A stretch of 64,000 bases of DNA. Source: Thalassospiraceae bacterium LMO-JJ14 (GTDB lineage: Bacteria; Pseudomonadota; Alphaproteobacteria; Rhodospirillales; Casp-alpha2). The stretch lies in NCBI GenBank assembly GCA_021555105.2, contig CP134604.1:372001-436000 (forward strand), given 5' to 3'. Of the stretch, positions 9,445-18,853 are shown piece by piece. Below the pieces are notes generated by a model. The model did not search any database, was not told the origin of the DNA, and saw nothing but the letters and a program-made list of their open reading frames with translations. The first letter of the stretch is position 1, and every line of letters begins with the position of its first letter. The translations under genes and the position numbers were made by a program.

Positions 9445-10737
9445 TTGCGACTTCGTTTCATCAATGCGCTGGCCGGGCGCCTGCCGTTTTACTATGGCTG
9501 GGTGATCCTGTTCGCCGTCTGCGCCGCGTCGTTTTCCCGCCAGGGGCCGGCTGTCGCCACACTGTCGATCTTCATCGAGCCGATGACGTCGGAATTCGGC
9601 TGGTCGAGGACGGAAATATCCGGCGCGGTCTCGCTGGGCGGGATTCTCGGCGCCGTCGCCGCGCCGCTGATCGGTCCGTTTCTGGACCGCAACGGGGCCA
9701 GAACAATCCTCTGCTTTGCAGTGCTTTTCACCGGCGTTCCTCTGTTATTCCTGTCCACCGTCAACGCCTTGCCGCTGTTTTATCTGTGTTACTGCATCGC
9801 GCGGATGAACTTTACCGGTCCCTACGATATCGGCATCTACGGATCGATCGTGAACTGGTTCTACAAGAAGCGCTCGTTTGCGACATCGATCACGACCATG
9901 GCGCTGATGTCCGGACTGGTCGCGATGCCCCTGATCGCACACTTCGCCATGCAGGCCGGTGGCTGGCGCTATGCGTGGTTGGCGGTCGGCACGACCGTGC
10001 TGATCGTCGGCTTCCTGCCGGTGTGGGTGTTTCTGCTACACCGTCCGGAAGACCTCGGGCTCGCCATCGATGGTGTAGCAAGGTCAAAGAATCGCAACTC
10101 CTCGGGCGAGGCGGCCGTGTCGGATGATTACACGCCCGCACCGCAGGAGCCGGCTTTCACCCGCGCCAAGGCCATGCGAACGCCGGCATTCTGGTTCCTG
10201 AGCCTTTTCACGCTGCTGGTCTGGCCGATCCAGGCCGGGGTCAGCCTCCATCAAGCGCCGCTTTTGATCGAACGCGGCCTTGATGCGACGGTGGCGGCAA
10301 CGGCGGTCAGTACGTTTTCGCTGGTCTCGGCAATCACCGGTTTTGCCTACGGCTTTTGGCCCCGGCGCGTGCCGCTCAGGTTCGCGCTGGTGCTGGTCGG
10401 GCTGTTGCTGGGCTCGGCCGCACTGGCCATGCATGAAGTTCACAGCGCCCCCATGGCATACGCCGCAGCGGCGCTTTTCGGCTGTGGTATCGGCGGTCTG
10501 CTGACCATCTTACCGATTGCCTGGGCGGATTTTTTCGGCCGCCGGAGTTATGGCGCGATACGCGGCGCAGCTTTGACGGTACAGGTTGCAAGCCAGGCCG
10601 CCGGCCCGCTGATCGCCGGCGCACTCCGCGACAGTACCGGCACCTATGATGCGCCGCTTTTAACCTTTGCGGTATTCGGTTTCACCGGCGCCTGCGTTGC
10701 CATGCTGGCGCGGCCGCCCAAGCCCCCGGTGCCATGA
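9445..10737 (+). CDS. MFS transporter, monocarboxylate/oxalate-formate porter-like
   Basis: Predicted 12-helix inner-membrane transporter of the major facilitator superfamily, 430 residues. Hydrophobic segments alternate with short loops, and an R-N/D-G-A-R loop after helix 2 (F-L-D-R-N-G-A-R-T) matches the MFS loop 2-3 motif. The opening F-Y-Y-G-W-V-I-L-F-A-V resembles the OFA/monocarboxylate porter families. The start appears to be TTG at 9445, with GGAG at 9431-9434 as ribosome site. Its substrate cannot be read from sequence. It lies upstream of a GT9 glycosyltransferase on the same strand but with no obvious functional tie. Confidence 0.8.
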   Translation: MRLRFINALAGRLPFYYGWVILFAVCAASFSRQGPAVATLSIFIEPMTSEFGWSRTEISGAVSLGGILGAVAAPLIGPFLDRNGARTILCFAVLFTGVPLLFLSTVNALPLFYLCYCIARMNFTGPYDIGIYGSIVNWFYKKRSFATSITTMALMSGLVAMPLIAHFAMQAGGWRYAWLAVGTTVLIVGFLPVWVFLLHRPEDLGLAIDGVARSKNRNSSGEAAVSDDYTPAPQEPAFTRAKAMRTPAFWFLSLFTLLVWPIQAGVSLHQAPLLIERGLDATVAATAVSTFSLVSAITGFAYGFWPRRVPLRFALVLVGLLLGSAALAMHEVHSAPMAYAAAALFGCGIGGLLTILPIAWADFFGRRSYGAIRGAALTVQVASQAAGPLIAGALRDSTGTYDAPLLTFAVFGFTGACVAMLARPPKPPVP

Positions 10738-10798
10738 CCCGTGCCCTTTTTCTCTACAAACATGCCGGAACGTGCTAGCGACATGTCTGGAGCAACGC

Positions 10799-11824
10799 AT
10801 GCGTAAACCCGTTCACAATCCGGAAAGCGTTCTTATCCATGTCGGTCTCGACCGGTTGGGGGACGGCCTGTTGAAGCTGCCGTTCGTGCGCGGGTTGAGG
10901 ACGGCTTTTCCAAGCGCCAATCTGACCTGGTTCGCCGGCAAGGAAACCAGCGTCTATGGCAGCATGCTTGCGCCGTTGGCAACCAACCATCTCGACGAGA
11001 TCATCGAATACGGCGGCATCGGGTTCAGCCCGAAGGAACTGCTGCAGCCCCGGCCTCTGGCGGAACGGCGCTTCGATCTGGTGATCGACACGCAACGTAA
11101 TTTTTCGACCGCCCTTGCCGTCAGGCGCATCCGCCACACGCATTTTATTTCCCCGGCGGCGAAGTTCCTGCTGTCGTCGATCAAACCCAGGAAGGATTAC
11201 AAATTCCCCAAGGCGATGCAGCGCCAGATGCTCGATCTATTGGAGATCGCGTCGGGGCAATCCTTTGCGACACCGGCCAAACTGGACCTGAACATCCCCG
11301 TGCAATACACGTCCGATGCCGCAAGCTTGTTGCCGGACGGCAAGCGCTACATCGGCTTCGCCCCCGGTTCCGGCGGCCGGCCGAAATGCTGGCCGCTGGA
11401 CAGGTTCATCGCCGCTGCCTGCGATGTCCGCGATGCCGGCTATACGCCGGTGTTCCTGATCGGGCCGCAGGAAGAAGAATGGGCGGAAGACATCCGCCGT
11501 GACGTGCCGGAAGCGATCCTGCCGCTGCAAGAAGGGCAGGGGGCGGCGGATCACAATTACGACCCGCTTTTGACAATCGCCCTGGGGACGCGCATGACGG
11601 CCGCCGTTTCCAACGATTCCGGGATCGCACACATGCTTGCCGTCGCCGGGGCGCCGCTGATTGCGCTTTACGGGCCTACGGTATATGAGAAATTTCCCCC
11701 GATGACCGATGACATTGCCGTCATTCGCGCCGAGGCATTCGGGTCGCGGGAAATGAGCGCAATCCCCGTGGATGCCGTTACCGACGCGCTTCGGGGGCGG
11801 CTGGCAGCGGTACCTGCTTCATAA
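10799..11824 (+). CDS. Glycosyltransferase family 9 protein (heptosyltransferase-like)
   Basis: Likely transfers a sugar, probably ADP-heptose or similar, to lipopolysaccharide or another surface glycan. The 341-residue protein starts with P-E-S-V-L-I-H-V-G-L-D-R-L-G-D, the GT9 N-terminal motif, and has the C-terminal nucleotide-sugar region A-P-G-S-G-G-R-P-K-C-W-P and S-N-D-S-G-I-A-H-M-L-A-V-A-G-A-P. The ATG at 10799 follows TGGAG at 10788-10792; upstream in-frame codons overlap the MFS gene and do not look like GT9. Its 3' end overlaps the 3' end of the convergent ampG by about 47 bases. The exact acceptor is unknown. Confidence 0.85.
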   Translation: MRKPVHNPESVLIHVGLDRLGDGLLKLPFVRGLRTAFPSANLTWFAGKETSVYGSMLAPLATNHLDEIIEYGGIGFSPKELLQPRPLAERRFDLVIDTQRNFSTALAVRRIRHTHFISPAAKFLLSSIKPRKDYKFPKAMQRQMLDLLEIASGQSFATPAKLDLNIPVQYTSDAASLLPDGKRYIGFAPGSGGRPKCWPLDRFIAAACDVRDAGYTPVFLIGPQEEEWAEDIRRDVPEAILPLQEGQGAADHNYDPLLTIALGTRMTAAVSNDSGIAHMLAVAGAPLIALYGPTVYEKFPPMTDDIAVIRAEAFGSREMSAIPVDAVTDALRGRLAAVPAS

Positions 11825-13088
11825 GCCAGAGCAACATCATCAGTCCGGGGATCGCGGCTAAACCGGTCAGCAGAAAATACGATACCCAGTCGATCTGGTC
11901 GGCGAGCCAGCCGCCCCCGGACGCCAGTACGGTCCGCGTGAACGCCATCAGCGAAGACAGCAGGGCGAACTGCGTCGCCGTATAAGCGATATTACAAAGC
12001 CCGGACAAGTATGCGACAAAGGCTATGGTGCCGATGCCGCCGGTCAGATTCTCGACCCCGATGGTGACAAACAGCATCGGGAGCTCGGGCCCGATCCAGG
12101 CCTGCAGGGCGAACACCCCGTTGGACGCCGCTTGCAGGATGCCACCGAACAGCAGCGCCTTGAGCGTTCCGTATCGCGCGACGACAACGCCGCCGATGAT
12201 GCCGCCCAGCAGCGTCGCCGCCAGCCCGAAACCCTTGGTCACCAGCCCGACTTCGGTCTTGCTGAAGCCGAGATCCAGATAGAACGGGTTGGCCATCACC
12301 CCCAAAAGCGCATCGCCGTATTTGTAGAGCGCAATGAACAGAAGCACCGCCGGCCAGTTCTGCCGCTTCATGAAATCGACGAAAGGCATCAGCACGGCCC
12401 GGCGCAGCGTGTCGATGACGGTCGGGAGGCCACGTGCAATACCGTCTGCCGGTTGATCGTCCCGGCGCACCGGTTCCGGCCCAAGCAACGTCGCCACGAT
12501 GCCCGCCGACACCAGCACCGCCATCACCGCATAAGCGGAAAACCAGCCCGCCTGATCGGCGATGATCAGCGCGCCCGCGCCGGATGCAAAAGTCGCAATC
12601 CTGTAACCGACCACATAGTTGGCGGCGCCCGCGCCCATACGAGCCTCGTCGAGAATCTCGATCCTGTAGGCATCGACAACGATGTCCTGGGTCGCCGATG
12701 AAAATGCCAGGGCCACGGCCCAAAGCGCCGTCCATGCCAGGTCGTCGTGAGGGTCGGTGCTGCCCAGCATCACGATTGCCGCCATGACGCATAACTGCGA
12801 AACCAGAAGCCAGCTGCGGCGCTGGCCCAGCAGGCGGGTAAGCCCGGGCAGCGGGCAGCGGTCGACCATCGGCGCCCACAGGAATTTCAACGCATACGCA
12901 CTGCTGGCCACGGAAAACCAGCCGATCACCGTCAGCGATACGCCCTCGTCATGCAACCATGCGGAGAGCGTTCCGTACACCAGCAACAACGGCAGGCCGC
13001 AAGAGAAGCCGAGCAGCAGGATCAGAAACACGCGAAATTCGAAATACACGGCGGCGGCGGCAAACCAGTCCTGCAGGCGCGTCGCCAT
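11778..13088 (-). CDS. ampG: AmpG-family muropeptide MFS transporter
   Basis: Twelve-helix MFS permease, 436 residues, of the AmpG family, which imports GlcNAc-anhydroMurNAc peptides for peptidoglycan recycling. Family features seen are F-L-I-L-L-L-G-F-S-C-G-L-P at residues 20-32, L-K-F-L-W-A-P-M-V-D-R, and the A-T-Q-D-I-V-V-D-A-Y-R segment in helix 4, which is strongly diagnostic. It lies directly downstream of a second GT9 gene (7 bases apart, same strand), so the two are probably cotranscribed. Recycling fits the murJ, mltA and LpoA-like genes elsewhere in the window. Confidence 0.88.
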   Translation of the reverse strand: MATRLQDWFAAAAVYFEFRVFLILLLGFSCGLPLLLVYGTLSAWLHDEGVSLTVIGWFSVASSAYALKFLWAPMVDRCPLPGLTRLLGQRRSWLLVSQLCVMAAIVMLGSTDPHDDLAWTALWAVALAFSSATQDIVVDAYRIEILDEARMGAGAANYVVGYRIATFASGAGALIIADQAGWFSAYAVMAVLVSAGIVATLLGPEPVRRDDQPADGIARGLPTVIDTLRRAVLMPFVDFMKRQNWPAVLLFIALYKYGDALLGVMANPFYLDLGFSKTEVGLVTKGFGLAATLLGGIIGGVVVARYGTLKALLFGGILQAASNGVFALQAWIGPELPMLFVTIGVENLTGGIGTIAFVAYLSGLCNIAYTATQFALLSSLMAFTRTVLASGGGWLADQIDWVSYFLLTGLAAIPGLMMLLWLMKQVPLPAAPEARR

Positions 13089-13095
13089 ATGTGTT

Positions 13096-14343
13096 CTATC
13101 CCGCTGCCATTGGGCGCGTGCCCTTTGTCTCAGCTGCTTCGATCAGCTCTTCGCAGACCGACCACACGCCGTCGATGGGGACGGCGGCGACACATGGAAA
13201 GACCTCGTATTTGGTTTTGCGTTTATGGCAGCGCCAGAAGCAGTGATAGCAATCCATCACTTCGTAAATGAAACGCGCATTTGGCGGGCAGACATTGTCC
13301 GGGTACGGCACAAAGCTCGTGAAATGCCCGCCGCCGACAACCACTAGGGTCGGCGCACCAATCGCAATCGACAAGTGCGCCGGTCCCGTATCATTACTGA
13401 TCACCAGACCGGCATATTTCATCAGGTCCATCAGCTCGTTGAGCGTCGTCTTTCCGGTCAGATCGAGAATGCCCGGCCGCGTTGCGATCTCGTCCAGCAA
13501 GGCTGCGTCCCAGCGCTCGCCGCGGGTACCGACAAAGGCCACGCGCCATCCCATATCCAAAAGTTTCTCTGCGATGGCAACATAGGATTCGAATGGCCAA
13601 CGGCGCCCAGGCTCGTTGCTGCCGGGATTGATCACTGCATACGGGCCTTCGGCGGCGAGATCCGGTACCCGCTCGGGCCAATCGATCTTTGGTGGTTCCG
13701 CTGCAATCGCTTTCCCTGCAACCGCTGACACAAAACGAAAGTGCCGTACAATTTCGTGTGTAGGATAAGTGCCTGTGTCGATGATTTCATCGACCTGGCT
13801 GAGATAGTACGTAAACTCCGAGCGGGTCGGCTCGTTCACATACGGCATGGACACCACGGTTCTGGGCGCCGCCGATGCCCAAACAAGACTGTCCGCCATC
13901 ATTGCCCGGCGCAGATAGGAATCGCACACTGCAATTTTCGGCGCCAGCCGGCGCACCACCAGATTGACACGAAAGCGGTACATGAGCTTGCGCGCATAAG
14001 CGTGCTCATCGATTGTGATAACCCGGTAACCTTTGAACACCTCGTCGGCGATCGCTTTCCAGCTATCGCAGCCGAGCACGGTAATGTCGGCCTTATCGAT
14101 ACCGAAGGCTTCGGCATAATGTTCCAGGCTCTGGCGGAACAGCATCATGTCGCCAATGCCATCCATACGAACCACCAATAATCCGCGGGACTGACGGAAT
14201 ATCGGGAAATGACGTGCGATCAGGTCGAACGACCTGAACATCCACCAGCGACGGCGCATGCCCGCAGGGAACATGCGCCAGAAAGCGGAAACTTTTACCC
14301 GGGGTCTCTCGGCGTATAACGCTGGTGCTTCAGAACTCTGCAT
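13096..14343 (-). CDS. Glycosyltransferase family 9 protein
   Basis: Second GT9 enzyme of the window, 415 residues, longer than the first because of a basic, Trp/Arg-rich N-terminal extension of about 50 residues. The GT9 start motif appears as L-L-V-V-R-M-D-G-I-G-D-M-M-L-F near residue 55. The sugar-nucleotide region includes I-N-P-G-S-N-E-P-G-R-R-W-P and S-N-D-T-G-P-A-H-L-S-I-A-I-G-A-P. Near the C terminus there is a cysteine cluster (C-Y-H-C-F-W-R-C), as in several GT9 subfamilies. Probably acts in surface polysaccharide or LPS core assembly. It precedes ampG and follows typA on the same strand; substrate unknown. Confidence 0.83.
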   Translation of the reverse strand: MQSSEAPALYAERPRVKVSAFWRMFPAGMRRRWWMFRSFDLIARHFPIFRQSRGLLVVRMDGIGDMMLFRQSLEHYAEAFGIDKADITVLGCDSWKAIADEVFKGYRVITIDEHAYARKLMYRFRVNLVVRRLAPKIAVCDSYLRRAMMADSLVWASAAPRTVVSMPYVNEPTRSEFTYYLSQVDEIIDTGTYPTHEIVRHFRFVSAVAGKAIAAEPPKIDWPERVPDLAAEGPYAVINPGSNEPGRRWPFESYVAIAEKLLDMGWRVAFVGTRGERWDAALLDEIATRPGILDLTGKTTLNELMDLMKYAGLVISNDTGPAHLSIAIGAPTLVVVGGGHFTSFVPYPDNVCPPNARFIYEVMDCYHCFWRCHKRKTKYEVFPCVAAVPIDGVWSVCEELIEAAETKGTRPMAAG

Positions 14344-14374
14344 AGGTGTAGGCTATCCCCACTCCATGCCCGGC

Positions 14375-16198
14375 TCAACCGGCGTCCTTCTGTCTGTCCG
14401 CTTTCTTACGCTCATGCGGATCAAGGAGGCGCTTGCGCAGCCGCAGATTCAACGGCGTGACCTCAAGAAGTTCATCGTCATTTACATAAGCAATGGCGTC
14501 TTCAAGGCTCATCCGGCGCGGCGGCGTCAGGCGGATCGCCTCGTCGGTGCCGGAAGCACGGACATTGGTCAACTGCTTGGCTTTCAGCGGATTGACCTCA
14601 AGATCGTTGCCGCGGCTGTGCTCGCCGATGATCATACCTTCATAAACCGGCACACCAGCGCCGATCAGCAAAACGCCCCGGCCTTCCAGCCCGGACAAAC
14701 CGTAGGCATTGGACTTGCCCGTCGCGTTTGAAATCAGCACGCCGTTGCGCCGTCCCGGCACTTCGCCCTGATACGGCGCATAACCGTTGAACACGCGGTT
14801 GAGTACGCCGGTGCCGCGGGTTTCCGTCATGAACTCGCCGTGGTAGCCGATCAAGCCCCGCGACGGCACAATAAAGGTCAGGCGCACTTTGCCGCCACCG
14901 GCCTGGCGCATTTCCGTCATGCGGCCCTTGCGGACACTCAGTGCCTCGACGACGATCCCGGAAAATTCCTCATCGACGTCGACGACCACTTCTTCCAGCG
15001 GTTCCATTCTTTCGCCGCTGTCCGGATCTTCACGGTACAGCACGCGCGGCCTGGAAATCGAAAGCTCATAACCTTCGCGGCGCATCTGCTCGATCAACAC
15101 GCCGAGCTGCAGTTCACCCCGCCCGGCGACCTCGAAAGCGTCCTTGTTGCCGGCTTCCGTAATGCGGATCGCGACATTGCCCTCGGCTTCGCGCATCAGT
15201 CGTTCGCGAATCATCCGCGACGTGACCTTATCGCCATCCTGGCCGACGAAAGGCGAGGTATTGACGGAGAATGTCATCGCAAGGGTCGGCGGATCGACCG
15301 GTTGCGACTGGATCGGTTCCTCGACTTCGGTGGCGCACAGGGTATCTGCCACCGTTGCCTTGGTCATACCGGCAATGGCGACGATATCGCCGGCGACACC
15401 CTGATCGATGGCTTCGCGCTTAACATCGCGGAAGGCGAGAATTTTCTGCACGCGGCCCTGTTCGATCACATTGCCCTTGCGGCCCAGCGCCTTGATGGTC
15501 TGGTTCGGTTTAACCGATCCGGAGAACACCCGCCCGGTAAGAATCCGGCCCAGATACGGGTCCGCTTCGATGGTCGTGACGAGCATCGAAAACGGGCCTT
15601 TTTCATCCGCCTGCGGCGGCGACACGTGCGTGACGATGCTTTCGAACAGCGGCTCCAGGGTATCGCCGTGCTGGTCCGGTTCCAGGGCCGCCCAGCCGCT
15701 GCGGCCGGACGCGAACAGAGTCGGAAAATCAAGCTGCTCGTCATTCGCGTCCAGCGCCGAAAACAGATCGAAGACCTCGTCCTGTACTTCAAACGAACGG
15801 GCATCGGGCTTGTCGACCTTGTTGACGACGACGATCGGCTTGAGGCCCAGTTTCAGCGCCTTGGCGGTGACGAATTTGGTCTGCGGCATAGGACCTTCGG
15901 CGGCATCGACCAACAAGACGACCCCGTCGACCATCGACAGAATACGTTCGACCTCACCGCCGAAATCGGCATGGCCAGGGGTATCGACGATGTTGATGCG
16001 AACATTGTTCCATTCCACCGATGTGCATTTGGCGAGAATGGTAATGCCACGCTCGCGTTCCAGTTCGCCCGAGTCCATGGCCCGTTCCGCAACTTTCTGA
16101 TTGTCGCGGAAAGCGCCGCTCTGGCGCATCATGGTATCGACCAATGTGGTTTTCCCATGGTCGACGTGCGCGATGATCGCGATATTTCTGAGTTCCAT
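14375..16198 (-). CDS. typA: Ribosome-associated GTPase TypA/BipA
   Basis: Translational GTPase of the EF-G-like family that binds the 70S ribosome and aids 50S assembly and stress growth. It is 607 residues, the usual length. The G1 motif A-H-V-D-H-G-K-T-T is at residues 11-19, D-T-P-G-H-A-D-F-G (G3) near 73 and N-K-V-D (G4) near 126. The C-terminal part has the TypA-specific [14 protein letters not shown] sequence. The ATG at 16198 has AGGA about nine bases before it. Neighbours on the same strand are an adenosine-kinase-like gene upstream and a GT9 gene downstream. Confidence 0.97.
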   Translation of the reverse strand: MELRNIAIIAHVDHGKTTLVDTMMRQSGAFRDNQKVAERAMDSGELERERGITILAKCTSVEWNNVRINIVDTPGHADFGGEVERILSMVDGVVLLVDAAEGPMPQTKFVTAKALKLGLKPIVVVNKVDKPDARSFEVQDEVFDLFSALDANDEQLDFPTLFASGRSGWAALEPDQHGDTLEPLFESIVTHVSPPQADEKGPFSMLVTTIEADPYLGRILTGRVFSGSVKPNQTIKALGRKGNVIEQGRVQKILAFRDVKREAIDQGVAGDIVAIAGMTKATVADTLCATEVEEPIQSQPVDPPTLAMTFSVNTSPFVGQDGDKVTSRMIRERLMREAEGNVAIRITEAGNKDAFEVAGRGELQLGVLIEQMRREGYELSISRPRVLYREDPDSGERMEPLEEVVVDVDEEFSGIVVEALSVRKGRMTEMRQAGGGKVRLTFIVPSRGLIGYHGEFMTETRGTGVLNRVFNGYAPYQGEVPGRRNGVLISNATGKSNAYGLSGLEGRGVLLIGAGVPVYEGMIIGEHSRGNDLEVNPLKAKQLTNVRASGTDEAIRLTPPRRMSLEDAIAYVNDDELLEVTPLNLRLRKRLLDPHERKKADRQKDAG

Positions 16199-16229
16199 TA
16201 AATTTATCCTGTAAAGGCGTTAGCCGTGT

Positions 16230-17222
16230 TCAACCATCCAGACCCTGCAGCAGGTGCTGCACGTCGGCGGAAGGCCGGGCGCCGATTTGTTGTATAATCA
16301 CCGCCGCCAGAAGACCGCCCAATTCGGCAGCCTGCCTGAGGCTTTGGCCCCGGGTATAGGCAGCAAGGAAACCGGCCGCATAGGCGTCTCCGGCTCCCGT
16401 TGTATCAATAACCTTATCGACCCTCGATGCGGGGACCGTGATGACGTCCTCGGCCGTAACGACAACCGAGCCCTTTTCGGATCGCGTCAGTGCGGCGATA
16501 TCGGTCATGCCCCGGACACGCTCGGCGGCGGCATCAAAATCATCGACCTGAAACAGCGACAAAATTTCGTCCTCGTTGGCAAACAGGATATCGACATGTT
16601 CGCTGATGAAATTCAAAAAGCCGTCGCGATGCCGGTCGACGCAAAACGGATCGGATAAAGACAAGGCGACCTTGCGTCCGGCATCGTGCGCCACGCGGGC
16701 GGCTTGCAGGAATGCTTCGCGGGCCGGATCCGGATCCCACAGATAGCCTTCGAGATAAATGACTTCGGCCGCTTCAACCTGCGCATGATCGAGATCCGCC
16801 GCCGAGAACTCGACACAGGCCCCGAGGTAGGTCTGCATGGTGCGTTGACCGTCCGGCGAAATCAGCACCAGGCATGTTGCCGTCGGCACGCCATCCGTGG
16901 CCATGGCGGTATCGAACGTCACGCCGGCGGCACGGATGTCGTGCGTGAAAACGGTGCCGAGCTGGTCATCCCTGACCTTGCCGGCAAAAGCGGCACGGCC
17001 GCCGAGCGCGGCAATCCCGGCCAGCGTATTGGCGGCGGAACCGCCGGAGCTTTCGATCGCCTGGCCCGTCTTGTCGTAAAGCGCGCGCTGCGCCTCGGCG
17101 CTGACAAGGCCCATGGCGCCCTTGGTCAATCCGTTCGCGTCGAGAAAGTCATCACCCGTTTGCACCAGGATATCGACAATTGCATTGCCGATACCAAGAA
17201 CGTCAAAATCTGCTTTAGCCAT
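16230..17222 (-). CDS. PfkB-family carbohydrate kinase, adenosine kinase-like
   Basis: Probably phosphorylates adenosine to AMP or another ribose-containing substrate with ATP. The 330-residue protein has the PfkB N-terminal G-N-A-I-V-D-I motif, S-S-G-G-S-A-A-N-T-L near residue 58, and the C-terminal anion-hole/catalytic motif D-T-T-G-A-G-D-A-Y-A-A-G-F, whose Asp is the expected base. The pattern matches the proteins commonly annotated as adenosine kinase in alphaproteobacteria. Start at the ATG at 17222, GAG eight bases before. It lies 31 bases upstream of typA on the same strand; the region above it is a 294-base gap facing the EI24 gene. Confidence 0.85.
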   Translation of the reverse strand: MAKADFDVLGIGNAIVDILVQTGDDFLDANGLTKGAMGLVSAEAQRALYDKTGQAIESSGGSAANTLAGIAALGGRAAFAGKVRDDQLGTVFTHDIRAAGVTFDTAMATDGVPTATCLVLISPDGQRTMQTYLGACVEFSAADLDHAQVEAAEVIYLEGYLWDPDPAREAFLQAARVAHDAGRKVALSLSDPFCVDRHRDGFLNFISEHVDILFANEDEILSLFQVDDFDAAAERVRGMTDIAALTRSEKGSVVVTAEDVITVPASRVDKVIDTTGAGDAYAAGFLAAYTRGQSLRQAAELGGLLAAVIIQQIGARPSADVQHLLQGLDG

Positions 17223-17353
17223 TGCGCACTCGCTGAGTATTTGTCGCGGGCAAAGGGGGTGCCCGATAATTGGCGCGGAGTATAGTCAAAGGCAGGGTCG
17301 GAGCAAGCGGGATCGGGAACAGCGCGGGCGCACCCGCCAAACAGCTTGATCAG

Positions 17354-17377
17354 ATATTAAAGTTTCAGCTTTAATAT
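17354..17377. repeat. AT-rich inverted repeat (9-base arms) in the gap before the EI24 gene
   Basis: ATATTAAAG (17354-17362) and CTTTAATAT (17369-17377) are perfect inverted copies around a six-base centre. They lie at the start of a strikingly AT-rich stretch (about 17350-17440) inside an otherwise GC-rich sequence, and no T run follows directly. It could be an operator or a curved promoter-upstream element. No protein is assigned. Confidence 0.45.
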
Positions 17378-17443
17378 GGTTAATAATATATTGATAAATA
17401 ATCAAATTAACGATTTTTTAAGATTCTGGTTGAGAATCCGGCC

Positions 17444-17472
17444 TTGACCCGCGCCCGACTGCGTCCTTAAAT
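17444..17472 (+). promoter_or_regulatory. Possible sigma-70 type promoter for the EI24 gene
   Basis: TTGACC (17444-17449) and TTAAAT (17467-17472) are separated by 17 bases, 45 bases before the ATG at 17517. The -35 box matches five of six consensus bases and the -10 box four. The AT-rich stretch upstream could act as an UP element. Confidence 0.45.
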
Positions 17473-17516
17473 CGGCGGGAGAGCCGTACATTAATATAGA
17501 ATCTGGTAATATCAAT

Positions 17517-18203
17517 ATGATAGGTGCTTTTGTTAAAGGAATAGATCAGCTAGGGGATAAAGCGACCAGAAAATATTTGTGGTTTTCTATTCTCTCGGCC
17601 CTAATCACATTTGCGGCGCTTTGGACCGTCATCGGCTGGGTGCTGCGCGAAACCGCAATCTCCGAAATCGGCTGGCTCGAAGGCATGATCGATTTTCTCG
17701 GCGCGGCGGCGACACTGGTGCTGACGTGGTTTCTTTTTCCGGCCACGGTCAGCGGCGTCATTGGCCTGTTCCTCGACCAGGTCGCGGACTGCGTCGAAAA
17801 GCGCCACTATCCGGCACTGCCGCCGGCAAGCGGGCAGTCGGTCGGCGAGGCTGTCGTGATGTCGGCAAAATTTCTCGCCATCCTGATCGTTCTCAATATC
17901 CTGATGTTGCCGTTCCTGTTTCTGGGGCCGCTTTTCCCTTTTGTTTTCTATCTTGTGAACGGCTATCTTTTGGGCCGGGAATATTTTGAACTGGTGGCGT
18001 CCAGGCGGCTGGCGCAGGCAGATGTGACCAAATTGCGCAAAGCCCGCCAGGGCAGCGTGCTGATGGTGGGGATCTTGATTGCATTTTCACTGACGATCCC
18101 GCTGGTCAATCTGTTGATGCCCGTGGTCGCGACATCGGCGATGGTTCATCTTTTTGAAAAATGGCGCCCGAGCGGGACCGGGGGCGCACCGGCGAAAGCC
18201 TGA
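17517..18203 (+). CDS. EI24 domain-containing (CysZ-like) inner-membrane protein
   Basis: Membrane protein of 228 residues with about four hydrophobic segments (near 25-45, 60-80, 115-145 and 180-210). The segment F-P-A-T-V-S-G-V-I-G-L-F-L-D-Q-V-A-D-x-V-E followed by Y-P is characteristic of the EI24/CysZ-like family in proteobacteria, as is N-G-Y-L-L-G-R-E-Y-F-E-L-V-A. CysZ of enterobacteria is a sulfate transporter, but that role should not be carried over without more evidence. The ATG at 17517 has only a weak ribosome site. It is the first gene of a plus-strand run with bactofilin and a small lipoprotein. Confidence 0.85.
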   Translation: MIGAFVKGIDQLGDKATRKYLWFSILSALITFAALWTVIGWVLRETAISEIGWLEGMIDFLGAAATLVLTWFLFPATVSGVIGLFLDQVADCVEKRHYPALPPASGQSVGEAVVMSAKFLAILIVLNILMLPFLFLGPLFPFVFYLVNGYLLGREYFELVASRRLAQADVTKLRKARQGSVLMVGILIAFSLTIPLVNLLMPVVATSAMVHLFEKWRPSGTGGAPAKA

Positions 18204-18262
18204 GTACCGGCCCGAAAGGCATTGCGCTCAAAGTAATCTGCACCGGTTGGGGATAGACATTC

Positions 18263-18853
18263 ATGTTCGGCAAGAAAAAAGACGATGAAGATCCGGCAAA
18301 AGCACCAGGCAAGCCGGATGCGCTGCATTCCCGGATGGAATCCGGCGACGAAGATGCTGGCGATGCGCCGCCTTTGAAGCCGTTTTCGAAAAAGGGCTCG
18401 CATGCGCCCGCCAAGCCGCCGTCATCGAGTTCGCACATGCCCGACCTGCAGCGCCGCAGCCCGGACCTGCCCAGTGCGCCGGCGCGCCGCATCGACCGTC
18501 CGCGCGCCAACGAGGTCGAAGGCCGCCGCCTGATCGTCGGCCGGGATATCCAGCTCAACGGGGAAATCACGTCCTGCGACAAACTGATCGTCGAAGGCCA
18601 TGTCGAAGTGACCCTGCCGGGCGCCAGGGTTCTAGAAATTTCACCGAGCGGCTATTTCAAGGGTGCCGCGGAAGTCGACGAAGCGGACATAAGCGGCCGC
18701 TATGAGGGCGATCTGGTCGCCCGCGAGCGGCTGATCGTACGCTCCGGCGGGCGCATTCACGGCAAGGTCCGCTATGGCCGGATCGTGATCGAATCCGGCG
18801 GCGAAATCGCCGGTGACATGCAGACCCTGACATCATCGGACAGCGATGAATAA
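18263..18853 (+). CDS. Bactofilin (polymer-forming cytoskeletal protein)
   Basis: Cytoskeletal protein that polymerises without nucleotide and organises cell shape, stalk or envelope enzymes in alphaproteobacteria. The first 85 of 196 residues are charged and Pro/Ser/Lys-rich, probably disordered. The beta-helical bactofilin core runs from about 90 to 190, with repeated hydrophobic-Gly turns (V-G-R-D-I-Q-L-N-G-E-I, L-I-V-E-G-H-V-E-V, A-D-I-S-G-R-Y-E-G-D-L, G-R-I-H-G-K-V). GGGGA lies upstream of the ATG at 18263. The stop codon overlaps the start of the next gene by eight bases, so the lipoprotein downstream is probably coupled. Confidence 0.93.
   Translation: MFGKKKDDEDPAKAPGKPDALHSRMESGDEDAGDAPPLKPFSKKGSHAPAKPPSSSSHMPDLQRRSPDLPSAPARRIDRPRANEVEGRRLIVGRDIQLNGEITSCDKLIVEGHVEVTLPGARVLEISPSGYFKGAAEVDEADISGRYEGDLVARERLIVRSGGRIHGKVRYGRIVIESGGEIAGDMQTLTSSDSDE

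Noticed and set aside
14840-16201. A 453-codon open frame antisense to typA
   Set aside because: Shadow frame of a GC-rich gene with no family signature.
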